Shown here: positions 33,945 through 42,902 of the stretch, piece by piece
Position numbering within the stretch: the first letter of the stretch is position 1
How the letters are laid out: the number at the start of each line of letters is the position of its first letter
Source of the DNA: Geobacter sp.
Lineage (GTDB): Bacteria > Desulfobacterota > Desulfuromonadia > Geobacterales > Pseudopelobacteraceae
Length of the DNA stretch: 64,000 nt
Assembly: GCA_009684515.1 (NCBI GenBank)
Contig: WKKS01000002.1
Location: 366,747-430,746 of the forward strand
Direction of reading: 5' to 3'
The notes under the pieces: generated by a model
The model's input: only the letters and a program-made list of their open reading frames with translations
What the model was told of the DNA's origin: nothing
Databases searched by the model: none
Program-made: the position numbers and the translations under genes

Positions 33945-36900
33945 TCAGTGATACATCTGGCTCCCGCCGATCCCTATCCCGGTCTGGTACAGGTGAGCGA
34001 ACACCAAGTCTGCTTTTGCCGAAATTTCATGTTCTGCATAACCGGTTCCCGGCAGGTTGACAAAGAGATGCTTGATAATTTCCGCCCTGACCTGTGCTTG
34101 CGCCGTTGCTTTTTCCCGCCAATGGTCAATCTGGAGCTTGCCGGAAAGCAGCTTGCCCAGCAATTCTTTGGCTACTTCCTTGATCAGTTCCCGTTCAGGC
34201 CGCGTCAGAGTGTCCTTCTGCAGCAGGTCGAACACCGCCAGCTGATCCTCGTTTTCAAGCCCTTCCCGCAGGTAACGACGCTGTTCCTGATCAAGGCCAT
34301 CGTTAAACTTGAACAAATCGTCGAACACCTTCTGCACTTCCACTGCATCCTTATCCTTGTTGTACTCTGCCACAATCTCCTGGTAACGCTCGTACAGGTC
34401 AACTCGGGTAGGATTCCGGGCGATCATCGCCTCAAGCCGTTTTTCGATCTTCTCTCGCAGGTTAAGCATCTTGACGTTTGGGCATGTGCGTTCGAACTCT
34501 GCTTGCAGGCGGCTTATATCGATTTTGGTCAGCTCGTAGCGTACTGGCGGGGTATTGACGGTCGAGGCAGTCATTGCCGTATCGACTACCTCATAAAGTG
34601 CCTGCAGCATGTCGCTGACATCCGGACTCACCTTGCTTTCCTGTAGCCGGTTATACAGGGCAGAAATAGCATTCTCCTGCTTGTCGTAGGCAAAGAGACC
34701 TTCATTGGGGAAGAGTCCCCGGAAGCGGGCGGAGATGTCATCGGCCATGACCTCGAAGGTTTTGCGCCGCTCGTCTGTCTCGCACAGCTTGTTCACGCCC
34801 TGAAGTATCAGCGCCTGCTTTTCGAAGCCGGCAGCCGCAATCAGTTCGTCCAGATTGAATCCGCAGCCGGTCAGGAAATCCTGAACCTCACGGATAGACT
34901 GGCCGTACTCTGCCACCGCCTCGGTATCGTCACGGAGTATGTCCTGGTCATCTCCCTTGCGCTCACCTTGGGCAAACGTGGCCAGCGCCTGGCGAAGGCT
35001 TTTCAGCATGCCGTTGTAGTCGATGATGAGACCATTCTTCTTGCCGCCACCGACCCGGTTTACGCGGGCAATGGCCTGCATCAGGGTATGTCCCTTCATC
35101 GGCTTGTCCAGATAGAGGGTGGCGAGGCATTTTACGTCGTAACCTGTCAGCCACATGGCACAGACAATGACCACCCGGAACGGGTTCTCCGGCTTCTTGA
35201 ACTCAAGGTCCAGGTCCCGGCGGATCATTTTTTCCCGGTGTGGAAGTATGTCCAGGCCCCACTTGCGGAATTCGGCCACTTCTCCCTGCTCCGGCGAAAC
35301 GACCACGCATATCTCCGTTTCCTTCATCCACTCCACCTGGGCACGACGTTGCTGAATGTACTTGTCCGGCGTTTTGCCTGCCTTGACAAAGCGATCCTCT
35401 TCGGCGGCCACCTTGATCTCCAGTGTTTCCCAGGTGGCCTTCCAGTTTTTGGTAATCCGGTCATACATCTTCACACAGGTAATTTTGTCGATACAGACCA
35501 TCATCGCCTTGCCCCCGCCGTTATCAACTGATTGCCAGCGCTGGTGATAGTGCTTGACGAAATCATGGGCTACCTTGTCGAGCCGCGTCGGGGACGTCAG
35601 GATAGGGTAGTCTCTGGCCATCTCACGGTAGAGCTTCTCTTCCTGCTCTGCATCCAGCTCACCGGCAGCCTTTGCCGCCTCGATCCGCTCACTTATCCGC
35701 TGATTGAGCTCCTCATCGACAATCGCCAGCTTCTCCCCCCGGTTCTCGTAGAACAGCGGCAGAGTCGCCCCGTCCGCCACAGCCCGCTGGAAGTCGTAGA
35801 TGGAGACATACTCGCCGAAAACCTTCCGAGTCACCTGCTTCTCTTCGTTATCGATCAGGGGAGTGCCGGTGAAGCCGAGGAACTTGGCATTGGGCAAGGC
35901 CTTGCGCATGTTGATAGCCAAGCGGCCATACTGGGTCCTGTGTGCCTCGTCAGAGATGACAATGATGTCGGGACTTGGGCTGTAGGCTTCACCCACCAGC
36001 CGGTGGAATTTGTGGATCAGGCTGAATACATAGCGGTGGTTGTCCTTCAGAAGCTTCTCCAGCCCTTTGCCGTCTCTGGCCTTCGCCTTCTTGTTGGTGG
36101 CAGCGCCGCAGCCGGTATAGGTGCCGAAAATTTGCTCGTCCAGTTCGTTCCGGTCGGTCATCACCACAAAGGTATACTTTGCCGAAATTTTGCGGTGAAT
36201 CTTCTCCGTCAGAAAGATCATTGAGTACGACTTCCCCGATCCCTGGGTATGCCAAAACACCCCTAGCCGTCCCGCTTCCACCTCAGCCTGTATGCCCGGC
36301 TCCTTAGACAGTAGCTTGTCGATCACCCGGTTGACGCCGAGGTACTGGTGATTCCGCGCCACGATCTTCTGAACTTCCCCTTCAGTCCGGTCGAAGAGAA
36401 TGAAGTTCTCTATCAGGTCAAGGAACGCTTCCTTGTTCAACATGCCGCGCAGCAGCAGCGGCAGGAGCGGCTGAGTCTTATCCGGCTCCAGATCTTCTTC
36501 TGTCCGGCGCTTCCAGCGTGAGAAATGTTCGACGATTGAAGTGATGGAGCCGTACTTGGCATCGACGCCATTGGACAGCAGAATTAGTGCGTTCCAGTGG
36601 AACAGATGCGGAATAGTGTCTTTGTAGTCGCTGTAGTTCTGCTTGAAGGCCTTGTCGATGTGCTGGTCGTAACGCTTCAGCTCAATGAACACCAGCGGCA
36701 ATCCGTTGACAAAACCAAGAACATCAGGCCTGCGCCGGTATGTTCCGCCCTGCACCCACATCTCCCGCACTACCAGAAAGCGGTTCTTCTTCGGGTTGGT
36801 CGGGTCGTCAAAGTCAATCAGCTTAAGCCGACGCTCCGTCATCTTTCCCGCTTCATCGCGATACTTGACCGGTACTCCGTCCCGCAGCAGCCGGTACTTT

Positions 36901-37184
36901 TCCTCGTTCACCTGCAGCAGAGTCTTGGTGATGTCGTCCGCCGTTACCTGAGCCAGTGCATCGTGGCAGGCATCATCCGGAAGGCCCGGATTCAGGCGGC
37001 GCAGTGCGGCCTCCACGTCTCTCCGAAGTACTACCTCCCGGTCAGAGGTCCGCCCCAGGAGGCTTGCCGGGCCGAAACCTTCGGTGTCGTAGGCGAACAC
37101 GGAATCCCACTTCAGCTCCTGCTCCAGCAGTTCCGCCGTAGGCTGTTGGATCAGTATGTCTTCGGAATAGTCCTTGCGGGGCAT
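33945..37184 (-). CDS. hsdR: type I restriction enzyme, R (restriction/translocase) subunit
   Basis: 1079 residues from the ATG at 37184 (GGAGGATCA just upstream). N-terminal nuclease region with RRPDVLGFVNGLPLVFIELK (catalytic D and E-x-K), then the SF2 motor: Walker A HTQGSGKSYS, DEAH box VISDEAHRTQYG, motif III FLGFTGTPL, motif VI MQAIARVNR, and a helical C-terminal part that docks to HsdM. It cuts unmodified DNA after ATP-driven translocation. It is last in the hsd operon, separated from the preceding gene by 153 bp of repeat-containing DNA. No frameshift is seen, so the enzyme looks intact. Confidence 0.96.
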   Translation of the reverse strand: MPRKDYSEDILIQQPTAELLEQELKWDSVFAYDTEGFGPASLLGRTSDREVVLRRDVEAALRRLNPGLPDDACHDALAQVTADDITKTLLQVNEEKYRLLRDGVPVKYRDEAGKMTERRLKLIDFDDPTNPKKNRFLVVREMWVQGGTYRRRPDVLGFVNGLPLVFIELKRYDQHIDKAFKQNYSDYKDTIPHLFHWNALILLSNGVDAKYGSITSIVEHFSRWKRRTEEDLEPDKTQPLLPLLLRGMLNKEAFLDLIENFILFDRTEGEVQKIVARNHQYLGVNRVIDKLLSKEPGIQAEVEAGRLGVFWHTQGSGKSYSMIFLTEKIHRKISAKYTFVVMTDRNELDEQIFGTYTGCGAATNKKAKARDGKGLEKLLKDNHRYVFSLIHKFHRLVGEAYSPSPDIIVISDEAHRTQYGRLAINMRKALPNAKFLGFTGTPLIDNEEKQVTRKVFGEYVSIYDFQRAVADGATLPLFYENRGEKLAIVDEELNQRISERIEAAKAAGELDAEQEEKLYREMARDYPILTSPTRLDKVAHDFVKHYHQRWQSVDNGGGKAMMVCIDKITCVKMYDRITKNWKATWETLEIKVAAEEDRFVKAGKTPDKYIQQRRAQVEWMKETEICVVVSPEQGEVAEFRKWGLDILPHREKMIRRDLDLEFKKPENPFRVVIVCAMWLTGYDVKCLATLYLDKPMKGHTLMQAIARVNRVGGGKKNGLIIDYNGMLKSLRQALATFAQGERKGDDQDILRDDTEAVAEYGQSIREVQDFLTGCGFNLDELIAAAGFEKQALILQGVNKLCETDERRKTFEVMADDISARFRGLFPNEGLFAYDKQENAISALYNRLQESKVSPDVSDMLQALYEVVDTAMTASTVNTPPVRYELTKIDISRLQAEFERTCPNVKMLNLREKIEKRLEAMIARNPTRVDLYERYQEIVAEYNKDKDAVEVQKVFDDLFKFNDGLDQEQRRYLREGLENEDQLAVFDLLQKDTLTRPERELIKEVAKELLGKLLSGKLQIDHWREKATAQAQVRAEIIKHLFVNLPGTGYAEHEISAKADLVFAHLYQTGIGIGGSQMYH

Positions 37185-37337
37185 TGATCCTCCAGTATCA
37201 TCCGTTATCGTCCAGGAAATCGCCATAAGCATAACTATGGGCGATAATTAAATCTTTAATATTCAATTAGTTATCACAGCAATATCGCCCGGATATCGCC
37301 CAATAGGGCAAGATATGGTGCGATTTGTCCGATAACT
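37185..37337 (-). promoter_or_regulatory. repeat-rich leader upstream of hsdR
   Basis: AT-rich gap inside an otherwise tightly packed operon. On the minus strand GGGCGATA occurs twice, 11 bp apart (37294-37301 and 37283-37290), followed by its inverse TATCGCCC (37239-37246); several related GCGAT/GATAAC words surround them. The pieces could form alternative hairpins or repeated operator half-sites, suggesting separate control of the nuclease subunit. No protein binding is known. Confidence 0.5.
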
Positions 37338-38975
37338 TTACTCTGCCAGCCAGTATCGCCGACCACGTTTATCACCCTCAAACAGCACCTGTTCTGCGGC
37401 AATGAGAGCATCAATGGCACGTTTAACTTGCTTGTAGGGGATCTCTTCTCCTATTCGCTTGTTGATCTCACCGCCAGCCGAACGGGGGTAGCGGCTAAGG
37501 TCTTCCACCACCAGCGCCTGCAGTCGGTGTGGTTCAATCCGCTTGAGCGATGTCGGAGTTGTGAACTCCAGCCGCCGTAATACGTTTGGATCGACAAAAT
37601 AACGTGTCGCCTGAGTTTTCCCACTGCTCAGAACCAAACCCCAACTCAACAAGCGAGTGATCCATGGATTCAGGGCATCGACAGAGGAAAGTTCCAGTGC
37701 TTTGGTTAATTCCCGTGCTGTCAGAGCTTCATGTTGTGCCAACAAGCCAAGAGCAATTCGCTCACGCTGTGTAAGCTGGAAAGTTTGATCCGCCTTGGCG
37801 ATGAAGTCGATTATCTGTGGTTTGAGAATGCGCCGCCTCACTGTCACTTCGAAACGATCCGGCCCCTCTTTTGGTTCCGGTACTGATTTCCCTTGAGAGA
37901 GCAGCACTTCATACATCTTGTCGTAGCCGCTGCCTTCACGCTCCATCAGCTTCAAGTCATGAAATATTCTGGCTAGATGTTCGTTACGCCGCACGGTGGT
38001 ATGCAGCAGGTTCTGCGGCGTGACTCCCAAAGGTAACAATCCTGGATTCACGATCTCCAGCCGGTCTGTGTGCAGATTGAGGAAAATGTCTCCTCGCTGA
38101 GTATAGGGGCGGTGAGCCAAAGCATTTACCAAAAGCTCTCGAACGACGATCTCGTCATAGAGTGGTACATGCTGACGGAAAAGACCGTCTGGCAGCTCAT
38201 AGCGCTCCCGAAAGTCCGGCACCTCTTTCCAGACCGCCTCAATCAATTCCATTGGTGTCTGGCTAAAGTCATCCCAGGCGATCTTGTTGACCTTCTTCCC
38301 CAGCTCATCATATTTGATGAACTGGATTACCGGAGCCGTTCCGATCCGTGCCCGATCCTGGCGGCGACCGACACAGAGTATTCCCAGATTAGTCAGGCAT
38401 TCACCATGCGCCAGCAGGTAATGATCAAGTAGTTCATCATCGCTCTTTTCCTTCACGGAATCTTTCACTCGGTCCGAGGCTTTGATGCCAGCCACGAAAG
38501 TAGCCAGCTTTTGCGGATCAGTCTCACTGCGTGATACATGCAGGGTCGTCTGGGTCTCCCACGGCAAAGCCGACCGCTCGGCTGCCAGCCGCATTACTTC
38601 ATCGCCCACCACCGGCTTGCTTTGGTCAGACACTCGCCGAAAATAGTGGCCATCAGGTGTTGAGGCTACAGCAAGTGAGCGGGGTATCCGCAGTTCTATA
38701 AACTCTGACCCGTTTTCGGCCCGGAGGACTTCAGGCAGAACAGTAACATTCACCGTGCGTTCACCGACCTTGCGGCGGATCAGATCTGGGAGGCCCGAAT
38801 CTATAGTCTGGCCTGCCGGTGGCAGTTCTTCCTCGTCCTCTATCCCGATCAGCAGCCGCCCACCTTCGGCATTGGCAAAGGCGATGCAATCCTTTGCCAG
38901 CTCTTTCCAGTTGGCTGTGGTGCCGGTGACGACTCGCAGCGACTTTTTGTCGAGGAGTTGACCTTCCTGACTCAT
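37338..38975 (-). CDS. Schlafen/AlbA_2-domain protein with ATPase-like and winged-helix parts
   Basis: 545 residues. N-terminal AlbA_2 (Schlafen-like, DNA_bind) domain: the conserved WKELAKDCIAFANAEGGRLL then IGIEDE. The middle has an HATPase_c_4-like region (VVRELLVNALAHRPY, LEIVNPGLLP, EGSGYDKMYE). The C-terminal third looks like winged-helix modules (RIALGLLAQHEALTARELTK, GGEINKRIGEEIPY). It overlaps hsdS by 4 bp and lies between hsdS and hsdR, a position that recurs for such genes in type I systems. The Schlafen fold can be nucleic-acid-binding or RNase, but the catalytic state here is not determinable. A regulatory or additional defence role is plausible. Confidence 0.85.
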   Translation of the reverse strand: MSQEGQLLDKKSLRVVTGTTANWKELAKDCIAFANAEGGRLLIGIEDEEELPPAGQTIDSGLPDLIRRKVGERTVNVTVLPEVLRAENGSEFIELRIPRSLAVASTPDGHYFRRVSDQSKPVVGDEVMRLAAERSALPWETQTTLHVSRSETDPQKLATFVAGIKASDRVKDSVKEKSDDELLDHYLLAHGECLTNLGILCVGRRQDRARIGTAPVIQFIKYDELGKKVNKIAWDDFSQTPMELIEAVWKEVPDFRERYELPDGLFRQHVPLYDEIVVRELLVNALAHRPYTQRGDIFLNLHTDRLEIVNPGLLPLGVTPQNLLHTTVRRNEHLARIFHDLKLMEREGSGYDKMYEVLLSQGKSVPEPKEGPDRFEVTVRRRILKPQIIDFIAKADQTFQLTQRERIALGLLAQHEALTARELTKALELSSVDALNPWITRLLSWGLVLSSGKTQATRYFVDPNVLRRLEFTTPTSLKRIEPHRLQALVVEDLSRYPRSAGGEINKRIGEEIPYKQVKRAIDALIAAEQVLFEGDKRGRRYWLAE

Positions 38976-40207
38976 ACTTCGACCTCCTTGGGTACGGCAA
39001 TGCGGCTCACGTCCATTGCCCCGGACATCAGTTTGGGGAGAAGCATGTCACGGGCTTGTCTCAGAGCTCTGTTGTATTCGGTAAGTGACTGAACCTGTGC
39101 AAACACTCCGCTTACGTTTTCTTCGAATACCTGCAATACGTCAGATGGCGGTTGCAATGTAAGGTACTTGTCAAAGCACTTCGAGTTGACTCGTTGCCGA
39201 CCATCTGAGCCAGCCATGCTGTTAATGGCATGCTCACGGAAAGAATCGCTACGTGCCAGGCAATATATCCAGTAGCGGTTGACTGTGCGGGATCGAAGCA
39301 CGATAAATTCTGTGGAGCCGCTGGCGGCAGCTTCATCATCTTCAAGGAACTGGACAAAGCCAGTCTTGCCATTTTCTAGGCATGGCGTGATCCTTGCCAA
39401 CAGGGTATCTCCGTTGCGGAACTTAGCGCCACCGGATACAGGTCGGGCATCCGAGACATCGATTATCATTGAGTCTTCGGAAAGAGCTTCCATACCCACA
39501 AATGGTCTGCTGATGTCCTTGGGGAATGGAGTCTTTGGATTGGCATCAATCATCTCCGAAACCGGCTTACGTTCCCATCCCTCAGGCACCCCATTCGTGA
39601 CCGGTACAGGCTCATGCCCCGGAAATCTCAGCAGCACGAACCATTCACGGTACAGCAGCCGGGCCGACTCTTCCAACAGCTTGATGCGGCGCTGGTTGGC
39701 GACTATTAAATCATCATATGCAAGTCCGACTGCTGCCACTTTCTTTTGAATATCAAAGTCCGGGACAGCGATTTGGAAATTTTGGAGACGGCTCATCTCT
39801 AGCTTCTTGGTCCCATGCGCTGCTTCAGTCGCAAGGTCTCTGATCTCATGTGCTCGTCCACTCAGCGCATAAAAAAGATAAGTTCCGTCAATACCAGGCT
39901 TAGGTATGATTGCTTTCACATCCTGATTGAAGGCCATCGGGCGTTGTGACAAGGCAATCCTGAACTCTGTTGCCAAGGACATTCCCCTTACAACTGCGAA
40001 TATACTCCCCGCTGGCATGAGGCGGCTACCAGACTTTAGGCCGTCAGCAGAGATGTGAAGTTTCGTATCGTCAATGAATCGTGAAGTGAGTTCGGCTGAA
40101 GAAACCCACGGGATGTCTCCATCCCAGTACTCTCGGCACATCTTGTTTGGAGTTCCTCCAGATAGGAACGTTGCGCACTCCTCTAAAGGTCGAGACGACC
40201 AGCTCAT
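38972..40207 (-). CDS. hsdS: type I restriction-modification specificity subunit
   Basis: 411 residues from the ATG at 40207, overlapping the hsdM stop (ATGA). Two target-recognition domains: about 1-150 (PLEECATFLSGGTPNK, GDIPWVSSAEL) and about 200-360 (PEGWERKPVSEMIDANPK, NGDTLLARITPCLENGK), each followed by a conserved helical spacer (QKKVAAVGLAYDDLIVANQR and NRALRQARDMLLPKLMSG). HsdS sets the bipartite target of the enzyme; the target cannot be read from sequence. Confidence 0.95.
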   Translation of the reverse strand: MSWSSRPLEECATFLSGGTPNKMCREYWDGDIPWVSSAELTSRFIDDTKLHISADGLKSGSRLMPAGSIFAVVRGMSLATEFRIALSQRPMAFNQDVKAIIPKPGIDGTYLFYALSGRAHEIRDLATEAAHGTKKLEMSRLQNFQIAVPDFDIQKKVAAVGLAYDDLIVANQRRIKLLEESARLLYREWFVLLRFPGHEPVPVTNGVPEGWERKPVSEMIDANPKTPFPKDISRPFVGMEALSEDSMIIDVSDARPVSGGAKFRNGDTLLARITPCLENGKTGFVQFLEDDEAAASGSTEFIVLRSRTVNRYWIYCLARSDSFREHAINSMAGSDGRQRVNSKCFDKYLTLQPPSDVLQVFEENVSGVFAQVQSLTEYNRALRQARDMLLPKLMSGAMDVSRIAVPKEVEV

Positions 40208-42381
40208 ATCATCAACTCCGCAAAGTTCACCCGAATCCACTCCGCCAGCAGTACCGTCTTTTCATTCAGCTCTTCCAGCTCGGTATGGATCTCGGCCAGC
40301 CGCTCCTGGAAGTCCTCTTCGTCCTCCTCCGCTTGTGCTGTTACTCCAACGTAGCGTCCAGGGGTCAAACTGTAGTCGCTCGCCACAATATCGGCGCGGG
40401 GCACAGTTTTGCAGAGTCCCGGAAAGTCGGCATAGACAGCATCAGGAAAACGGTGGTGCAGCCAGTGTGTCTGGCCGATAAAGTAGGCGGCCTGCTTGAG
40501 CGCCTCCAGAGCCAGGTCGCGCACCGTCGGCTCTTCTTCCTTCTTATGGTCTGCTGACGTCAGTGCCCGCTTCAGCTCGCGGGTTATCTTGTTGTCGTAG
40601 GCATCCGCCTTGCGGGCTGACAGGCTCTTCTCCGCAAAATCCATGAGTTTCAGCCACAGCTTGTGGCGATTCTCCACCTCTTTCTGCGTCCCCTTCAGCA
40701 CTGGCATCATGGCATCCAGTTCGGCCTGCAGCGCTACCTGTCCGGCGTGAATGGTCAGGTCGGCAGCAGCAATCTTCTCGCGGGTGGTTGCCGCCTTGGC
40801 AAGCAGGTCGGCTACATGCTGGCCGATGGCGGCAGTCTGCTCCCCGGTGGCCTTCAGATCGGCCCGGTATGCGACCAGCTGTGCCTCGGTTATCTGCTCT
40901 TCTTCCGGCACATCCTTGTTCAGCTCAGCCAACTTAGCCTTGTTGGCAAAGGTGGTCAGCAGTACCGCCAGTTCCTGCACCGCCGCTCCGTCTGCCGCCA
41001 GCCGGGTCGGCAGTTCTGCCAGCCACTCATCTGCCCGGCGCTGGTACGAGGCCACCAGCTTAACGAACTTCTCCTGCTCTCCCCGGTGAAGCCAAGTGAT
41101 GGCGGTCAGGTTGGCCAGCTGCTCTTCGGTGAAGATGTGTGATCGGGCCGAAACGACATGGTAGACGTTGCGTGCGTCGATCATCAGCACGGTGTCGAGT
41201 CGCGCTTCTGGCTTTCCCTTGTCGAAAAACCAAAGGGTGCAGGGGAGACTGCGGGTGTAGAAGAACTTGGGGCCGATGGCCATCATCACATCCACATGGC
41301 CGGTCTCAACCAGCTTCTGGCGGATGTCCTTGTCCTTGTTGCCAGCATCGGACGCCGACGAGGCCATGACGAATCCAGCTCTGCCGGTGTCGTTCAGATA
41401 TGAGTAGAAGAACTGTATCCAGAGGCTGTTGGCGTTGGAGATGGCCCCGGTCTTGGCGTTGGTACCGGGAAGGCCGAAGGGGAGTCGGTCGGCTTCGCCG
41501 ACATGACCTTCTACCTTCTTGGTGTCCACCGAATCGACGTTGAACGGCGGATTGGCCATAACGTAATCGCAGCGCCCCAGCATATTGTGATGATCTTCGT
41601 AGAAGGTGTTTCCCTGGAGGATCTTGCCATCCAGGCCATGCACAGCGAGGTTCATCCGGGCAAGCTTGGTGTTGGTGTCGGACTTTTCCTGGCCGAAAAA
41701 GGTTGCTTTGTCGTTGGGATTCTGGTGGCGCACTTCCTCAATGAAATGGCCGGACTGCACAAACATACCCGCCGATCCTACCGCCGGGTCGAGGATTATG
41801 CCATGATCCGGCTCGATGACGTTGACGATCATCCGCACCAGCGAGGGGGGTGTGAAGAACTCGCCCCCTTCCTGTGCTCCGCTCTGGGCAAATTTGTTGA
41901 GGAAGTATTCGTAGATGCGACCGAACACATCACCGGTGGCCTTCGTCAGCGAATCGCGACCGAATATTTTGACTATTTCCGCCAGCAGGTCCGGCTCGAA
42001 GGCCGTGTAGCCTCGTGGCAGCGCCCCTTTGAGGACTTCGTACTCGTTCTCGATCTGCTCCATCGCGTCGTCGATAGCCTTGCCGACATCCTGCCCTTTC
42101 GGAAGAGTGGACAGATAGTCGAAACGGGCCTCTTGCGGCAGGTACATGGCGGCCTTGCCCTGGAACTCCAGCTTGACCAGCGCTTCCCGTTGCGCTGCCG
42201 GGACTTGGGCAGGAATGGCTTTCTCAATGTCATCCAGATATGTTTTGAAGCGGTTGTCAGCATGGCGCAGGAAGATCAGGCCGAGAACCGGCATGGAGTA
42301 TTCGGCGGCTGTCAGCTTGGAGTTCGCTCGCAGTTGGTCGGCGGCTTCCCAGAGTTCTGTTTCTATCTGATTGGTATTCAT
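40204..42381 (-). CDS. hsdM: type I restriction-modification methyltransferase subunit
   Basis: 725 residues from the ATG at 42381, overlapping the stop of the small HTH gene. HsdM N-terminal helical domain (ELWEAADQLRANSKLTAAEY), then the N6-adenine methyltransferase core: motif I ILDPAVGSAGMFVQS (about 205), FGQEKS, catalytic ANPPFNV (about 275). A long coiled-coil-like insertion about 450-620 makes it bigger than E. coli HsdM (529), as in the larger subfamily of type I M proteins. It methylates adenine and forms the M2S and R2M2S complexes with the neighbours. Confidence 0.95.
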   Translation of the reverse strand: MNTNQIETELWEAADQLRANSKLTAAEYSMPVLGLIFLRHADNRFKTYLDDIEKAIPAQVPAAQREALVKLEFQGKAAMYLPQEARFDYLSTLPKGQDVGKAIDDAMEQIENEYEVLKGALPRGYTAFEPDLLAEIVKIFGRDSLTKATGDVFGRIYEYFLNKFAQSGAQEGGEFFTPPSLVRMIVNVIEPDHGIILDPAVGSAGMFVQSGHFIEEVRHQNPNDKATFFGQEKSDTNTKLARMNLAVHGLDGKILQGNTFYEDHHNMLGRCDYVMANPPFNVDSVDTKKVEGHVGEADRLPFGLPGTNAKTGAISNANSLWIQFFYSYLNDTGRAGFVMASSASDAGNKDKDIRQKLVETGHVDVMMAIGPKFFYTRSLPCTLWFFDKGKPEARLDTVLMIDARNVYHVVSARSHIFTEEQLANLTAITWLHRGEQEKFVKLVASYQRRADEWLAELPTRLAADGAAVQELAVLLTTFANKAKLAELNKDVPEEEQITEAQLVAYRADLKATGEQTAAIGQHVADLLAKAATTREKIAAADLTIHAGQVALQAELDAMMPVLKGTQKEVENRHKLWLKLMDFAEKSLSARKADAYDNKITRELKRALTSADHKKEEEPTVRDLALEALKQAAYFIGQTHWLHHRFPDAVYADFPGLCKTVPRADIVASDYSLTPGRYVGVTAQAEEDEEDFQERLAEIHTELEELNEKTVLLAEWIRVNFAELMI

Positions 42382-42605
42382 GGATTCCTTTGCTTCGTCT
42401 CGTTTTCGTCGAACAGGTTGCCGAACGTCTCTTCCATCTTTCTCTTTGTTGCCAAAGAGACACCACGGGTTCCCTTCAGCTTGCCGTCGATCAGGTCGGT
42501 TACAATCTTCTGGTGCAGTCCGTTCTTGGCTGACCAGGATGCTACAGTCTCTCCCAGATCCACAAGGCAATGTGCGACCATCTTTTTTCGTTGTTCTTTG
42601 TCCAT
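42378..42605 (-). CDS. small helix-turn-helix protein leading the hsd operon
   Basis: 75 residues. Helical, with a Cro-like HTH pattern: MVAHCLVDLGETVASWSAKN, then LHQKIVTDLIDGKLKGTRG and a third helical stretch TKRKMEETFGNLF, like small phage or restriction-associated DNA-binding proteins. GGGAG lies 8 bases before its ATG, and its stop overlaps hsdM. Placed directly after the operon promoter, it is a candidate controller of the system. This is an inference: no classic C-box is evident. Confidence 0.7.
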   Translation of the reverse strand: MDKEQRKKMVAHCLVDLGETVASWSAKNGLHQKIVTDLIDGKLKGTRGVSLATKRKMEETFGNLFDENETKQRNP

Positions 42606-42902
42606 TGTGTTGCTCCCGAGCAGAAAACATCTGGTATCATCTTAGGTTAGCGGAACTTTACTCTTGCCGAGAGTGGTTGTCAACGGCAACGCCCCCTTAC
42701 TTATCTGAATAGCCTGTAGGGACCAGCTCATAATGCTACACCAGGCTCGCCGCCAGTGGTGTCATTTCCCCTGAAATGTATTGACGATACAGGTCTTGAA
42801 TGGTTATTGTTCCAAGCTTGAGCTGCGGCTTTGGCGGCTCTGTCTCCTAACCCTGAAAGCTCGCTGCACGGGAATACATATGTTAGAACAGACAATGATA
42901 CT
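42606..42902. other. 297-bp divergent intergenic region between hsd operon and smc
   Basis: The left part holds the hsd promoter at 42655-42683. The right part has a weaker possible smc promoter near 42796 (TTGACG, then TTATTG at 17-bp spacing). No gene is supported. The base composition changes here from island to core genes, but no att-like repeat or integrase remnant is seen. Confidence 0.5.
42655..42683 (-). promoter_or_regulatory. sigma-70-type promoter of the hsd operon
   Basis: Minus-strand TTGACA (42678-42683) and TAAAGT (42655-42660), spacer 17 bp. The spacer contains the dyad CTCT-N5-AGAG, a possible binding site for the HTH protein encoded just downstream. Confidence 0.65.

Noticed and set aside
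37239..37301. GGGCGATA repeats as a CRISPR array
   Set aside because: Only three short copies, one inverted, no regular spacers or cas genes.
33945..42605. Prophage or integrative element around the R-M genes
   Set aside because: No integrase, att-like repeats, tRNA target or phage structural genes at the edges; only an R-M island is supported.
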